From the NCBI GenBank assembly GCA_025200525.1, contig CM045762.1:129569679-129633678 (forward strand): DNA of 64,000 nt. The letters are read 5' to 3'. The position numbers and the translations under genes were made by a program. The notes beneath the pieces are model-generated. The model worked only from the letters and a program-made list of their open reading frames with translations, did no database searches and had not been told where the DNA came from. This stretch comes from Camellia lanceoleosa. Taxonomy: Eukaryota > Streptophyta > Magnoliopsida > Ericales > Theaceae. Of this stretch, positions 1 through 9,609 are shown in pieces. Position 1 is the stretch's first letter, and each line of letters starts with the position of its first letter.

Positions 1-204
1 GAAAGCTTCCAGCAGTCAGATTTTTATAAGCACGAAATGGCTGAGTACTGGGACAGCGGCTGGAAGATGTTCAAACGTAGAGCTGAAAAGCTGTTCCCAG
101 GCTTAGACCTTAGTGGTGTGACAATTGGGGAAGACGATGTGGCCCAGACCCCCCTAGATGAAGGCATTAAAGAAGAAGATCTTGTATCCAGTGAAGAGGA
201 GTGA
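1..204 (+). CDS. C-terminal end of antisense ORF of Tat element A (partial)
   Basis: Frame 1 is open from the first base to a TGA at 202-204, giving 67 residues with no start in the window. The tail is acidic, ending SSEEE, and contains the segment GLDLSGVTIGEDD. It runs opposite to gag-pol and sits between the integrase end and the expected 3' LTR, the place of the antisense extra ORF known from Tat elements. From memory of the family I relate it to the plant putative gypsy-type transposon domain proteins (the PF04195 group), whose molecular role is unknown. The antisense gene of element C (58845-60683) has the same position and a similar acidic C-terminus. The open frame up to the window edge suggests less decay than in pol, but only the end is visible. 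Confidence 0.7.
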   Translation, partial: ESFQQSDFYKHEMAEYWDSGWKMFKRRAEKLFPGLDLSGVTIGEDDVAQTPLDEGIKEEDLVSSEEE

Positions 205-286
205 CTGGGGGAGATGAAGAAGAGCTTTTTCTTTTTCTTTTTTTTTTTGAATTGATGTAATGAACTTGTGTACACAGTTGTGAATG

Positions 287-292
287 AATAAA
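287..292 (+). terminator. Candidate polyadenylation signal for the antisense ORF
   Basis: AATAAA lies about 83 bases after the stop codon of the plus-strand ORF, within a T-rich and A-rich stretch typical of plant 3' UTRs. It suggests the antisense ORF is its own transcription unit. The hexamer is common in AT-rich DNA, so the call is tentative. Confidence 0.4.
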
Positions 293-339
293 ATTTCAGT
301 TATGTTTTCTGTCGATTGCTTGTGCTTGTATATAAATCA

Positions 340-657
340 GTGTGGATTTAGACTTGTATAAAAATTTAATGCAGAGTAAAGTAAAGAACTCCCTAATGCA
401 GAGTGAAATTGGACTTGTGTAAAAATTCAATGTAAAGTAAAGTAAAGAACTCCTTAATGCAGAGTGGAATTGGACTTGTATAAAAATTCAATGTAAAGTA
501 AAGTAAAGAACTCCCTAATGCAGAGTGAAATTGGACTTGTGTAAAAATTCAATGTAAAGTAAAGTAAAGAACTCCTTAATGCAGAGTGGAATTGGACTTG
601 CATAAAAATTCAATGTAAAGTAAAGTAAAGAACTCCTTAATGCAGAGTGGAATTTAG
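340..657. repeat. Tandem array, about 61-bp unit, about 5 copies
   Basis: A unit with AATGCAGAGTG, TTGGACTTGT and AAGTAAAGTAAAGAACTCC recurs about every 61 bases with few differences. Two sub-variants alternate (CTCCCT against CTCCTT). It lies in the untranslated part of element A, between the antisense ORF and the integrase end. Confidence 0.9.
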
Positions 658-944
658 AACGTGATAAAATTATGTATGTGTGCTTGCCACGTTGCCGAAA
701 TGGATGAGAGTGGTTTATTTTAGTCGTGCAGGGTGAGATAAGCTGATTAGTGAGGGAAAAATGTAAGAACGTTTTTGAAATTTGACTAAGTAAAGAGTGG
801 GGTAAAAACTTTGATCTGGAATTGTGACTAAGTGTCTTACTAATGCCACAATTATGAAGTTTCACTGATGCTGCAAGCGACTCAGTCTTGGACTTGGAAT
901 GGAGATACTAAGTCTGGTTGAGGTGAGGCTTGGTTTGGCCAAGT

Positions 945-1378
945 GCATCAAGCTCGGTCTGGTTGAGGCTTTTGTGCTTAGTCTGGCTGAGGCTTTGAGT
1001 GTTCGGTCTGGATGAGTCTTTGAATGCTCAGTCTGGCTGAGGCTTTGAGTGCTCAGTCTGGCTGAGGCTTTTGATGCTCAGTCTGGCTGAGGCTTTGAGT
1101 GCTCGGTCTGGACGAGGCTTTTAGTGCTCAGTCTGGCTGAGGCTTTGTGTGCTCAGACTAGCTGAGGCTTTTGATGCTTAGTTTGGCTGAGGCTTTGAGT
1201 GCTCGGTCTCGGTGAGGCTTTTAGTGCTTAGTCTGGCTGAGGCTTTGAGTGCTCAGTCTGGTTGAGGCTTTGAGTGTTCGGTTTGGAAGAGGCTTTTAGT
1301 GCTTAGTCTGGCTGAGGCTTTTAACGCTCAGCCTGGCTGAGGCTTTGAGTGTTCAGTCTGGCTGAGGCTTTTGTGAGT
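945..1378. repeat. Tandem array, 25-bp unit, about 17 copies
   Basis: The unit CTCAGTCTGGCTGAGGCTTT plus five bases (GAGTG or TGATG) repeats with a period of 25 bases. Most differences are single substitutions. It lies directly downstream of the integrase end of element A. Tandem arrays in the 3' untranslated region of Tat/Ogre-type elements are a known source of plant satellites. Confidence 0.92.
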
Positions 1379-1530
1379 GCTACAATCAAAACGTCATTGA
1401 GACACCATATAGATAACTGAGGTATATAAACATCAAAAAGTTACATTGCATGAAAAGATAACGAGAATGTTCAAGCGTGTGGGTTTGTCGAAAAGAAAAT
1501 ACAACGACTGAACGATACAAAGATAATGGT

Positions 1531-2589
1531 TTATTCAAAGTAACATTTCAGGTGCTCGGCGTTCCAAGGGTGCGGGAGGTCTCGACCTTCCAAATCCTGA
1601 AGTCGGTAAGTGCCTGGGCGTGGTCGGGCTTTCACAATGTAAGGTCCCTCCCATTTGGCTGCCAATTTACCCTGAGTCGGATTTTTGGTGGCAAGAGTTG
1701 CTTCTCTCAAGACAAGATCCCTAACAGCGAACTCCCTAGGTCGGACTTTGCGGTTGTAGTGTGTTCTCATTTTCTGTTGGTATGAGGCCAATCTGACAGC
1801 AGTGGTCTCCCTGAGTTCTTCAATTAGGTCCAGGTCTGCCTGACGAAGTTCTTCGGTGAGTGTTGGATCCGGATGCAAAACTCTGGGGGTTGGCAGACTG
1901 ATTTCCACTGGAATGACCGCTTCAGCGCCATATGTTAGACGAAAAGGGGTTTCTCCAGTGGGAGTCCAAGCGGTTGTGCGGTAAGCCCATAGCAAATTAG
2001 GCAGTTCCTCAGCCCAGAGTCCCTTAGCAGCTTCAAGCTTAGTCATGATGATCTTCAGAAGAGAACGGTTGGTGACCTCAACTTGGGCATTGGCTTGGGG
2101 ATGACCGGGGGAAGAGAAACATAGTTAAATCTGGAGGTTGGCACAGAGCTTCCTGTACTTGGCGTTGTTGAATTGTTTGCCGTTGTCGGAGACGATGGCC
2201 TGAGGGACGCCGAATCTGCAAACGATCTACTGCCAGATGAACTTGGTTGTGTTTCGCTCGGTGATGGTCGCAAGGGGTTCTGCCTCTACCCACTTGGTGA
2301 AGTAATCAATGGCAACAATCGCGAACTTGGTCTGGCCTCGGCCGGTGGGAAGAGGACCAACTAGGTCGATCCCCCATTTCGCGAACGGGTAGGGGCTACA
2401 GAGTGTAATTAGTTCAGTAGGAGGAGCATGGGGGATGTTGGCAAAGCGTTGACACTTATCGCATTTGAGCACAAAATCGGTAGCATTTTGATTGAGAGTC
2501 GGCCAGAAATAACCAGTACAGAGTATTTTGTGGGCTAAAGACCTGCCGCCCGAATGATTGCCACAAATTCCCTCATGGATCTCTTGCAT
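1531..2589 (-). pseudogene. Integrase of Tat element A, with stop and frameshift
   Basis: Integrase inserts the cDNA into host DNA. The first segment (2589-2227) has the zinc-binding HHCC region (H5, H12, C43, C46) and the first catalytic Asp in GIDLVG (residue 75). A TAG at 2227-2229 then interrupts the core. The reading resumes with the second catalytic Asp in SDNG, shifts frame near 2130, and continues in 2046-1531, which carries the C-terminal region with motifs WEGPY and HLKCYFE just before the stop. The catalytic Glu lies between these parts in a VEVTNR context. The polyprotein ends here, and the 25-bp array follows. No chromodomain is present, in line with Tat rather than chromovirus affiliation. 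Confidence 0.88.
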
Positions 2590-2619
2590 TACATAGGTTT
2601 CTTGGGCCGAGTTAAGGCA

Positions 2620-3936
2620 TCACAAATATGGTCGTGAAAAGCCACGTTTGTACAAGATGCCACTGACCAGAACGTAGTTGGACGACCGAGCCCTGACCTT
2701 GGCAACCTGTTGTTGGTCATCTGGGAGTTCTCCTGTTGTCAAGAATAGGAGGATGTCGGATGCCCAAGGGATGGGTTCATTTTGGAGGAACTGCACTTCT
2801 TGAAGGTCGGGTGAGATGGCCGGGTGGGCTAGGTATTCAAGGCAGACTCCGTGGCTGAGGTCGGACTGGTCTGCAGAGGCCAACTGAGCCATCTCATCTG
2901 CCTTGGAGTTTTCTGTCCGAGGTATGTGCTTGATGTGGAAAGTATTGAAGAGGCGAACAAGGGGGAGTGCCATATCCCTGTAAGCTCGCATTGTGTCCTC
3001 CTTGGCGTCGAATTCCCCCGTAATCTGGCCTATGATGAGCTGGGAGTTGCTGAATACCCGAATGTGGCTGACACCAATGTCCTTGGCAAGGCGGAGTCCT
3101 GCTATCAATGCCTCATATTCGGCTTTATTGTTGCTGGCGTCAAACAGGAAACAGAGAGCACATTTGAAATAGCCACCCTCGGGGGAGGTGAGGATGAGGC
3201 CAACCCCACTACCTTCCCTGCAGGATGACCCGTCGACGTTGAGAGTCCAAGAATGGGGGTCTTCTGGCTCGATAGGGGTTGGTGGGAGTGGAGAGGCAGT
3301 GGTTGGGATAGGGTTGGTGAATTCCAAGATGAAATCGGCTATGGCCTGTCCCTTGATTGCTGTTCGAGGGTGGTAGGAGATGTCGAACTGGCTGAGTTCT
3401 ACTGACCACTGCATAAGTCGGCCAGAAAGTTCTGGTTGCTGCATGACCTTCTTCAAGGGTTGGTCGGTGAGGACCACTGTGGAATGGGCTTGGAAGTAAG
3501 GACGGAGCCGCCTGGAGGCGGTGACCAAAGCCAGGGACAGTTTTTCAAGCAATGGGTAATTCTGCTCCGCTCCCCTGAGAGCTCGACTGATGTAGTAGAC
3601 CGGCCGTTGGACTGAGCCGTCTTCCCTGATAAGAGCTGCACTGACTACGGTGCTTGACACTGCTAAATAGAGGAAGAGAGGCTTGCCCGTAACTGCCTGT
3701 GAAAGGAGGGGGGGATTGGCCATGCACTGCTTTAACTGTTGAAAAGCCTCTTCGGATTCTGTTGTCCATTCAAAATTTTGCCGAAGGACTTTGAAGAATG
3801 GTAGGCACTTATCTGTTGCGCGAGAAATGAAGCGGTTGAGGGCCTTCACTCGGCCGGTGAGTCTTTGAACTTCCTTGACCGTTCTGGGTGACTGCATCTC
3901 AACCAAGGCTTTGATCTTCTCGGGGTTAGCTGTCAA
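2620..3936 (-). pseudogene. RT thumb, RNase H and archaeal-type RNase H of Tat element A
   Basis: An uninterrupted 438-codon frame covers the end of RT (residues 1-70), a first, degenerate RNase H (about 85-200, LYLAVS where an active enzyme has an Asp, and LTDQPL at 156-161) and a second archaeal-type RNase H (about 230-355). In the second domain I see D235 in NVDGSS, E274 in NNKAEYE and D347 in NSKADE. Position 297 is Asn (FSNSQL) where the family usually has a catalytic Asp. RNase H removes RNA from the RNA-DNA hybrid during reverse transcription. The dual arrangement defines the Tat lineage. A frameshift separates this frame from the RT segment upstream. Confidence 0.88.
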
Positions 3937-3967
3937 GCATCTTGACCATAAAACCGAAACTTTCGGA

Positions 3968-4609
3968 TCACGCCGGCGACTTCTCTGGGTTGAGCTTCAT
4001 CTGATACTTGCGAAGGGTGGCGAAGGTCTCTCGTAGGTTGGTCAGATGATCAGTGGAGAGTTTGCTCTTGGCCAGCATGTTGTCGACATATACTTCCATA
4101 TTCCGACCTATCTGTTGATGGAAAACAACATTGACCAATCGTTGGTAGGTGGCCCCAGTGTTCTTCAGTCCGAATGGCATCATGCGGTAGTGGTAGGTTC
4201 CTCGGTCGGTAATGAAGGATGTGTGTTCCCGATCGGACGAGTGCATTAGGATTTGGTTGTATCCAGAGAAGGCATCCATGAAGCTGAGCATCTGATGATC
4301 GGCCGTGGCGTCGACCAGCAGATCTATGTGGGGAAGAGGATAGCTGTCTTTGGGGCAGGCTCGGTTCAGGTCAGAGGAATCGACATAGAGTCGCCATTTG
4401 CCATTGTTCTTGCAGACTAGGACCACGTTTGACAACCATTTAGGGTAGTCCACGTTTTTGATGAATTGAGCCTCAAGGAGTTTGTCAACTTCTGCGGTTA
4501 TAAGAGTATTACGTTCTGGATGAAAAATACGCTGCTTTTGGCGGTAAGGTCGAAAATGAGGTTCAATGCTAAGGCGGTGAGTTATGAAAGAGGGGTCAAT
4601 GCCTGGCAT
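3968..4609 (-). pseudogene. Reverse transcriptase of Tat element A, catalytic motif altered
   Basis: This 213-codon frame carries RT fingers and palm: WRLYVD, CPKDSYPLP, the first catalytic Asp in FMDAFSGY (D112) and MMPFGLKN. The active-site box reads YVDN at residues 174-177, where RTs need two adjacent Asp. The codon is AAC at 4081-4079, directly after GAC, as a CpG transition would give. The frame ends at LNPEKSPA, where a frameshift breaks the join to the RT thumb in the next segment. The reported start is just an internal Met; the domain begins further upstream in the polyprotein. Confidence 0.9.
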
Positions 4610-4786
4610 GTCTGAGTGAGTCCAGGAAAATACATCATTGTGCTCAGTCAGGAGGGCGGTGGGGTCGGCCTTGGCTTGGGGGGATAGTTGGCTGCCGATC
4701 TTGGCGGTTTTGGTTGGGTTGGTGGGGTCGATGGGAACCTCAACGAGCTCCTTTACAGGTTCCCCTCTGACCAGCTCGTCCTCATC

Positions 4787-5470
4787 TCAGACGTCAAGCC
4801 CTTCGATAATCATTTCCTCCTTCAGCTTGACTTCTTTGAGCCAGGCAATATAACACTCCCTAGCCACGGTCTGCTCTCCTCTGACTGTTCCGACCCCGAG
4901 ATCGGTGGGAAACTTGATGGCAAGATGATAGGTGGATGTAATGGCTTGGAAGGCATTTAGGGCGGTGCGGCCAAGGATGATGCTGTAGGCTGATGGGCAG
5001 TCGACCACAAAGAATGTGAGCAACTTCGTGGTCTGCCTTGGGTATTCGCCGATCGTGATAGGGAGATCGATGGAACCAATGGAGGTCACACGATCGCCAG
5101 TGAAGCCGACTAGAGGGGGTTTGGAGAGGAGACAAACTTTATTTTCCAATTTTGAGCTGGCAAAAGCAACTGAGGAAGAAGATGTCTAAAGAGCTGCCAT
5201 TGTCGATGAGAACTCGTCTGACCTTGTAATTGGAGAGGATGGCAGAGATGACAAGGGGGTCATCATGTGAGTAACGGATGTCTGTGCAGTCGGCGTCCGT
5301 GAAGGTGATAGGTTTGGTCCACTGTTTCGGCTGTTTAGAGGGTCGGCCCACCGTTGCCACTGCTTTGTCTGAGCCCTGTCTTATTTTTCTATGTTCTGCC
5401 CTCTGAGCTGAACGGGACAATCCGCCACAAGCAAGGCCGCCTGAAATAACTCTGATCTCTTCTACTGGTG
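4787..5470 (-). pseudogene. Aspartic protease region of Tat element A
   Basis: The protease cuts the gag-pol polyprotein. Segment 5420-5139 ends with the active-site region LIDNGSS, the usual Tat form of the DTG/DSG motif. After a frameshift and stop, segment 5149-4787 carries the protease C-terminal core with the IILGR motif. The two frames overlap near 5140-5150, which places the indel there. Upstream, the reading merges with the end of gag. Confidence 0.8.
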
Positions 5471-5523
5471 GAGGGGGATTGCTTGGCGGTTGAGGCTGTT
5501 GTGGAGGGCGATCATGGCCTTGA

Positions 5524-6988
5524 TCAGGTTAAGCTGGCTGCCTGGGTGGGGTGCGCCGACGGTTGTTTCTGGGGTTCAGTTCTTTGCCCTTGCTGTGGGC
5601 GGGTGTCCGTGAAGCGGCTGAGACGCCCTTGACGTATTAGGGCCTCGACCTGATCCTTGAGGTTGATGCAGTCATCAGTGTTATGGCCATGGTCCTGGTA
5701 GAAACGGCAATATTTGGACTGATCTTTCCAATTGGAAGGGGTCCGCGAGGGTAGGGGCCATTTGAGAGGGTAGTCCCGTTGGATCTGGTTAAGTACTTGT
5801 TCCATGGGAGAATTAAGGGGGGTGTACCGCTCAAACCGACCGGGCGGTCGGGCTAATGCCGACCAATCTGCACGAATGGGTCGGTCTGTATAGTGGGGTG
5901 TTTGGCTATTATACTGGACGTTTCTGGGTTCTGGGTCTTTTCTCTTTTCTCTTTTCTCTAGGGGTCGGGTTTTTAGTTATTGGATCCTGCCGAGCGCCTA
6001 GCGAATCTTCGGCATTCATGTATTTCTGGGCTTTGGAGAGTAGGGCTGCCATGGAGATCGGGGGATTTTTAGAGAGGAAGAAAAGGAAATCGGATGACCG
6101 TAACCCGGCCATGAAGGCCGTGAGGATAACCTTATCATTGTTTTTCGCTACTTGCAGGGCCTCAGTGTTGAAGCGGGTAACGTAACTGTGCAGCGACTCT
6201 TCCTTGGTCTGCCGGATGTTGAGGAGCTGCGTTGCCGGGCGACGTTGGCGCTGGGCTCCAATAAAGTGGCTAAGGAAGGAGTCGCTGAGGTGCTGGAAAG
6301 TGGAGACAGAGTGTGGTGGTAACTGGCTGAACCACAGTCGAGCTGACCCCTTCAATGTCACGGGAAAAGCTCGGCACATGATCTCGTTAGGAAAAGCATG
6401 GAGGATCATGAGGGTGTGGTAGGTCTCCAGATGGTCGACTGGGTCCGTCGTTCCGTCAAACGAGTCGATGGTGGGCATTTTGAACTTGGCGGGCAGAGGC
6501 TTATTTCGGATGGAAGCAACAAATGGTGAGTTTTACGGTGGTAGAGGGTTTATGCTGGATGTTCTGCATGACCCCTTGGAGTTGGAGCTTCATGGTTCGG
6601 AGTTCAGCGTCCCAGAGGGGAACGTTGTCACCCCCGGAGGGAAACAAGGGCTGGACGCTGCTGGCTTCCCCTTTAGGGGTTGGTGCTATGATCGATGGAT
6701 GTGGAGGTGGAGGTTGTGGATTTATGTATGGGGGAGGAGGTTGATAGGGTTGCGGGACAGTATCGCTCGGGGGTCGTTCTTGGTTGGGTAGAATATCTGG
6801 AGGTGGTGGAGGAGGGATGGGGAGGTTTCTTTGGAACAAAGCATTTATTAGGGCCTGATTTTGCTCGGCCATACGGTTAATGCTGTTGGTAATCTCGATG
6901 AAGTACTGAGGTGGGTTGTTTGGATTAGGAGGGTCGGTTTGATGTTGGCAGCATTATGGTGAGAAGCCATGGATCTAGTCGTGACCAT
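5524..6988 (-). pseudogene. gag of Tat element A, frameshifted
   Basis: Gag forms the particle that packages element RNA. A likely start is the ATG at 6988-6986 (MVTTRSMA, the usual opening of Tat gag). The frame shifts near 6940, continues in 6872-6501 as a Pro-rich N-terminus, shifts again near 6525, and then 6478-5909 carries the capsid-like Retrotrans_gag region with ARLWFSQLP and RRPATQLLNIRQ. Segment 5805-5524 holds a zinc-knuckle-like motif CRFYQDHGH...C in which Tyr replaces the usual His. The tail before the protease is basic and Gln-rich. Confidence 0.85.
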
Positions 6989-7071
6989 ACACTTTAATGG
7001 GTGAGAGGAAAATGTTACTGGGATAGGGTCTTCGACGACAATGAACACAACCGGCGCACGGATAAATCGAG

Positions 7072-7090
7072 CTTCCCACAGACGGCGCCA
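7072..7090 (-). other. Primer binding site of element A
   Basis: On the minus strand, two bases after the LTR end (TATTATCA, AT), the sequence TGGCGCCGTCTGTGGGAAG follows. This TGGCGCC tract is common just inside 5' LTRs of Tat-like elements. The first eight bases match an Asp-type tRNA 3' end; the exact primer tRNA is not settled. Confidence 0.8.
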
Positions 7091-7092
7091 AT

Positions 7093-7685
7093 TGATAATA
7101 CAGTTCGTTCTCAGTGGATGGGTTAGACTGATCCAAGTTCTTCGAGCTTCAGTCCAAATGGTCGAGACCGCCAAGTGACCTGCAAACAAGTTCAACGGGG
7201 AACGGGGTAGTCCCCCAGTGAACCCTCCGGCGAGCAAATTAGTAGTGGAAGTAAGGAGTGTAGAGAGAGAGATGGGAATAGAAAGCTTAACCTTCTTCTT
7301 GTCTTCGATGCTTGCTTATATCCTTTGGTAATCATTTCAGTGTCCCTTCCGACGTGCCCATATCGCCGAAAGCCTGTGCTGTAGCTTACCTTGTTCAGGA
7401 TAAGGGGACGCTGTTTCGACGGGGAGGTGTTGTCGTAATAAATGTTGTGATGGGCTGCATTAATGGTGATGTGTTGTGGTAATAACTTTGCAAATCTTTG
7501 TCTGCTGATGTGGCTTGTCCTACACCTGCCATATGTCTGAATGTCATTGGCCCTTCACGCCCAGTTGGTCTCCAGCTGTCTTGGACTTTACCAACCGGGT
7601 TATGCAATGGGCTCCAAATAGTGGGCTTGGAATTGTTCACTGTGGGCTGTAGCCTTTGTAGGCCTATCTATGTCATTTACTATCA
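7093..7685 (-). repeat. 5' LTR of element A (593 bp)
   Basis: The inner end is fixed by the PBS. The plus-strand start TGATAATAC and the reverse complement of the plus-strand end, TGATAGTAA, share the terminal inverted repeat TGATA, which sets the outer end at 7685. It contains a CT-rich stretch and a TATA-like box. The other LTR is outside the window, so the outer end is inferred from the terminal repeat alone. Confidence 0.75.
7315..7323 (-). promoter_or_regulatory. TATA-like box in the LTR of element A
   Basis: The minus strand reads GGATATAAG about 230 bases upstream of the inner LTR end, followed downstream by a CT-rich tract. This is the usual place of the LTR promoter. Position and motif only. 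Confidence 0.4.
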
Positions 7686-9609
7686 CCAAATGTGTTTAAT
7701 TGAACAAAAAAATCATTCCAAAAATATTTACTTCACATGATCCGAATTCAACAATCATGTGTTTTTATAGCAAAAGCACATTTGCTCCTGGATGAAAAAT
7801 TATTAGATAATTTGAGAGTACTATGCGACATAATCTATATTACAACTCAAATTAAATCAATTATTTCTTATTTTTCAACTCTCTAATAAAAACGAGTCAC
7901 TATATTCTATCCACAAGATTTTTTGCTACAGTACTAGTCAAAATCACTACATAAATAATATTAAAGTGTTCCAAAAATATCCGATAATTACCCTGGTTGG
8001 ACCATAGTCTTTTTTGGAGAGTTCCTGGGCCAACTGTCTTTGTTGGAGAGTGGAATTCGGTTTGAAAAATAGGTTTAATTAAACATGGCCGTACGGAGGG
8101 AAGAGTTGAGATCTTCTTCTTATCATCTCTTCTTGTCTCCCTACTTACAACGGTAGAAATGTATTTTAAGTTGATCCAACGTTTCACATTTGGCTATTTA
8201 AAAATAATAAAATAATAAAACAAATTCAAATTTGCTTTTTTCGCTCAAATCTGAACTGTTAGATCAACTTAAGATGTATTTCCACTATTACAAGTACGAC
8301 GGTAAAAAGATGACCGAATAAGAGAATCTCAACTTCACAGGGAGAGGTACATTGGTGTGCAATCAAATGTAGCTAGAGAAAATATCTTGATTTGTCATAA
8401 ATTTTGTTTACCGCAGTGTTTCATTCTCACAAATTCTCCCATAAAAGTATCACATTCACATAACAAACTTTTAGTGATAAAAATTCACCGTTATAGGGTG
8501 AGTGAAAATTTCTTTCCAGTTAAAAATTGTTGTAGGAATACTTTTGTTAGAGAAATTTATGGAAATAAATTGTTTTTCGTTTTTATTTAATTGACCAAAT
8601 AGTGACATGACTTTTTGTCTAATAATTATCCTTCTTTCATATATGATTTAGATGCTGTCACCAATTAAATAAAATAAAATAAATAAAAACTTAAAAAATG
8701 ATTTTTTTTTCGTTATTAAACTATTTGTGCTTTTAAAAGAGAATGATGATTAATTATATGGGCTCAAGTTTAGGTGAAATTATTCAAATACTCTTATAGT
8801 AATATTTTATTTTACAATGACACTTTACATATTATTTTTTAAAATTGCAATACAAAAGTGGTGGACCTGCCATTTAGACTAATAATTTTTAGGAAAAATT
8901 ACTAATCAGTGATAATTTAAGATAATTATTATATATTTATAAAAAAAATTATGATTTAATTATTAATATTTATAAATTTTATATTGGTGTGAAAATTTTC
9001 CTAGTTTTCAATTTTGAGTACTACCTAATTGAATAATTTCTCCAAGTTTAATAAATTCACAATGTTAATTTGCATTTAATCGAAGTTCAAGGATGGTTTT
9101 GCTTCTATCAAGTTATGATATCTCATGTTAAAAAGAATAATAATAATTCTAACTTGAAACAACTTAAATTTGACTAAAAATTGTGATTTAAACCCTATGT
9201 CACTTATTTCCGATGTAACCAAAAAAAAAAATCCTATGTCACAGTATTTAGGAGGAGGAAAGGGGAGGAAAAAAACAAATAATAGAAACTTATAATTTAA
9301 AATTCATAATCAATTCATAATAGTATGATAAAAGAGATAGACCCTACATAGTTAAATTTGTGACAAATAAAAAAATGATATGTAACATGTCATATCATTA
9401 TAGATAAAATAAGAGTCTTTTTATAAGTCTCAATTCTGTTTTATTTTTTCAAAACAAATAAGGGACAAAAGAAAATAGGATAAATTACATTGACTTCTCT
9501 TGAGATTTGGAAAAAATACAAGTAAACCCATAGTTTTGACATAATTAAATTAACTTCTCATTTAGTTAGGCTAAGAAGACCGACACTAATGCAAATGGTG
9601 TAAAGACAC
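7686..9609. other. AT-rich spacer without recognisable gene
   Basis: No coding region longer than chance was supported on either strand. The only clear structure is the inverted repeat at 8092-8345. The rest is A/T tracts and low-complexity DNA. Confidence 0.6.
8092..8345. repeat. Imperfect inverted repeat, MITE-like
   Basis: The left arm (about 8092-8195) and the reverse complement of the right arm (about 8236-8345) share TTAAGTTGAT, GAGTTGAGAT-like and TACTT-A-AA-GGTAGAAAT-like stretches, with a spacer of about 40-50 bases. The arms have diverged and no target duplication is evident, so it could be an old foldback MITE. Confidence 0.5.

Larger units (their letters stand above)
1..7685 (-). 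mobile_element. Element A: Ty3/gypsy LTR retrotransposon, Tat lineage, 3' LTR outside window
   Basis: Read on the minus strand the order is 5' LTR (7685-7093), primer binding site, gag, protease, reverse transcriptase, RNase H plus a second archaeal-type RNase H, integrase, two tandem-repeat arrays, then an ORF on the opposite strand running out of the window. A dual RNase H and an antisense ORF between pol and the 3' LTR are known marks of the plant Tat lineage. All coding parts carry stops or frameshifts, so this copy cannot encode a full polyprotein. The right flank after the LTR is CCAAA; the matching target duplication would lie left of the window. Confidence 0.93.

Noticed and set aside
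340..1378. Regular direct repeats that could be taken for a CRISPR-like array
   Set aside because: Units abut with no unique spacers, the setting is a plant retrotransposon, and no cas-like gene is nearby. They are ordinary tandem repeats.
6204..6880. Several plus-strand frames of 60-107 codons opposite gag of element A
   Set aside because: They mirror the gag coding strand, carry Gly/Trp-rich composition from complemented Pro codons, and have no domain.
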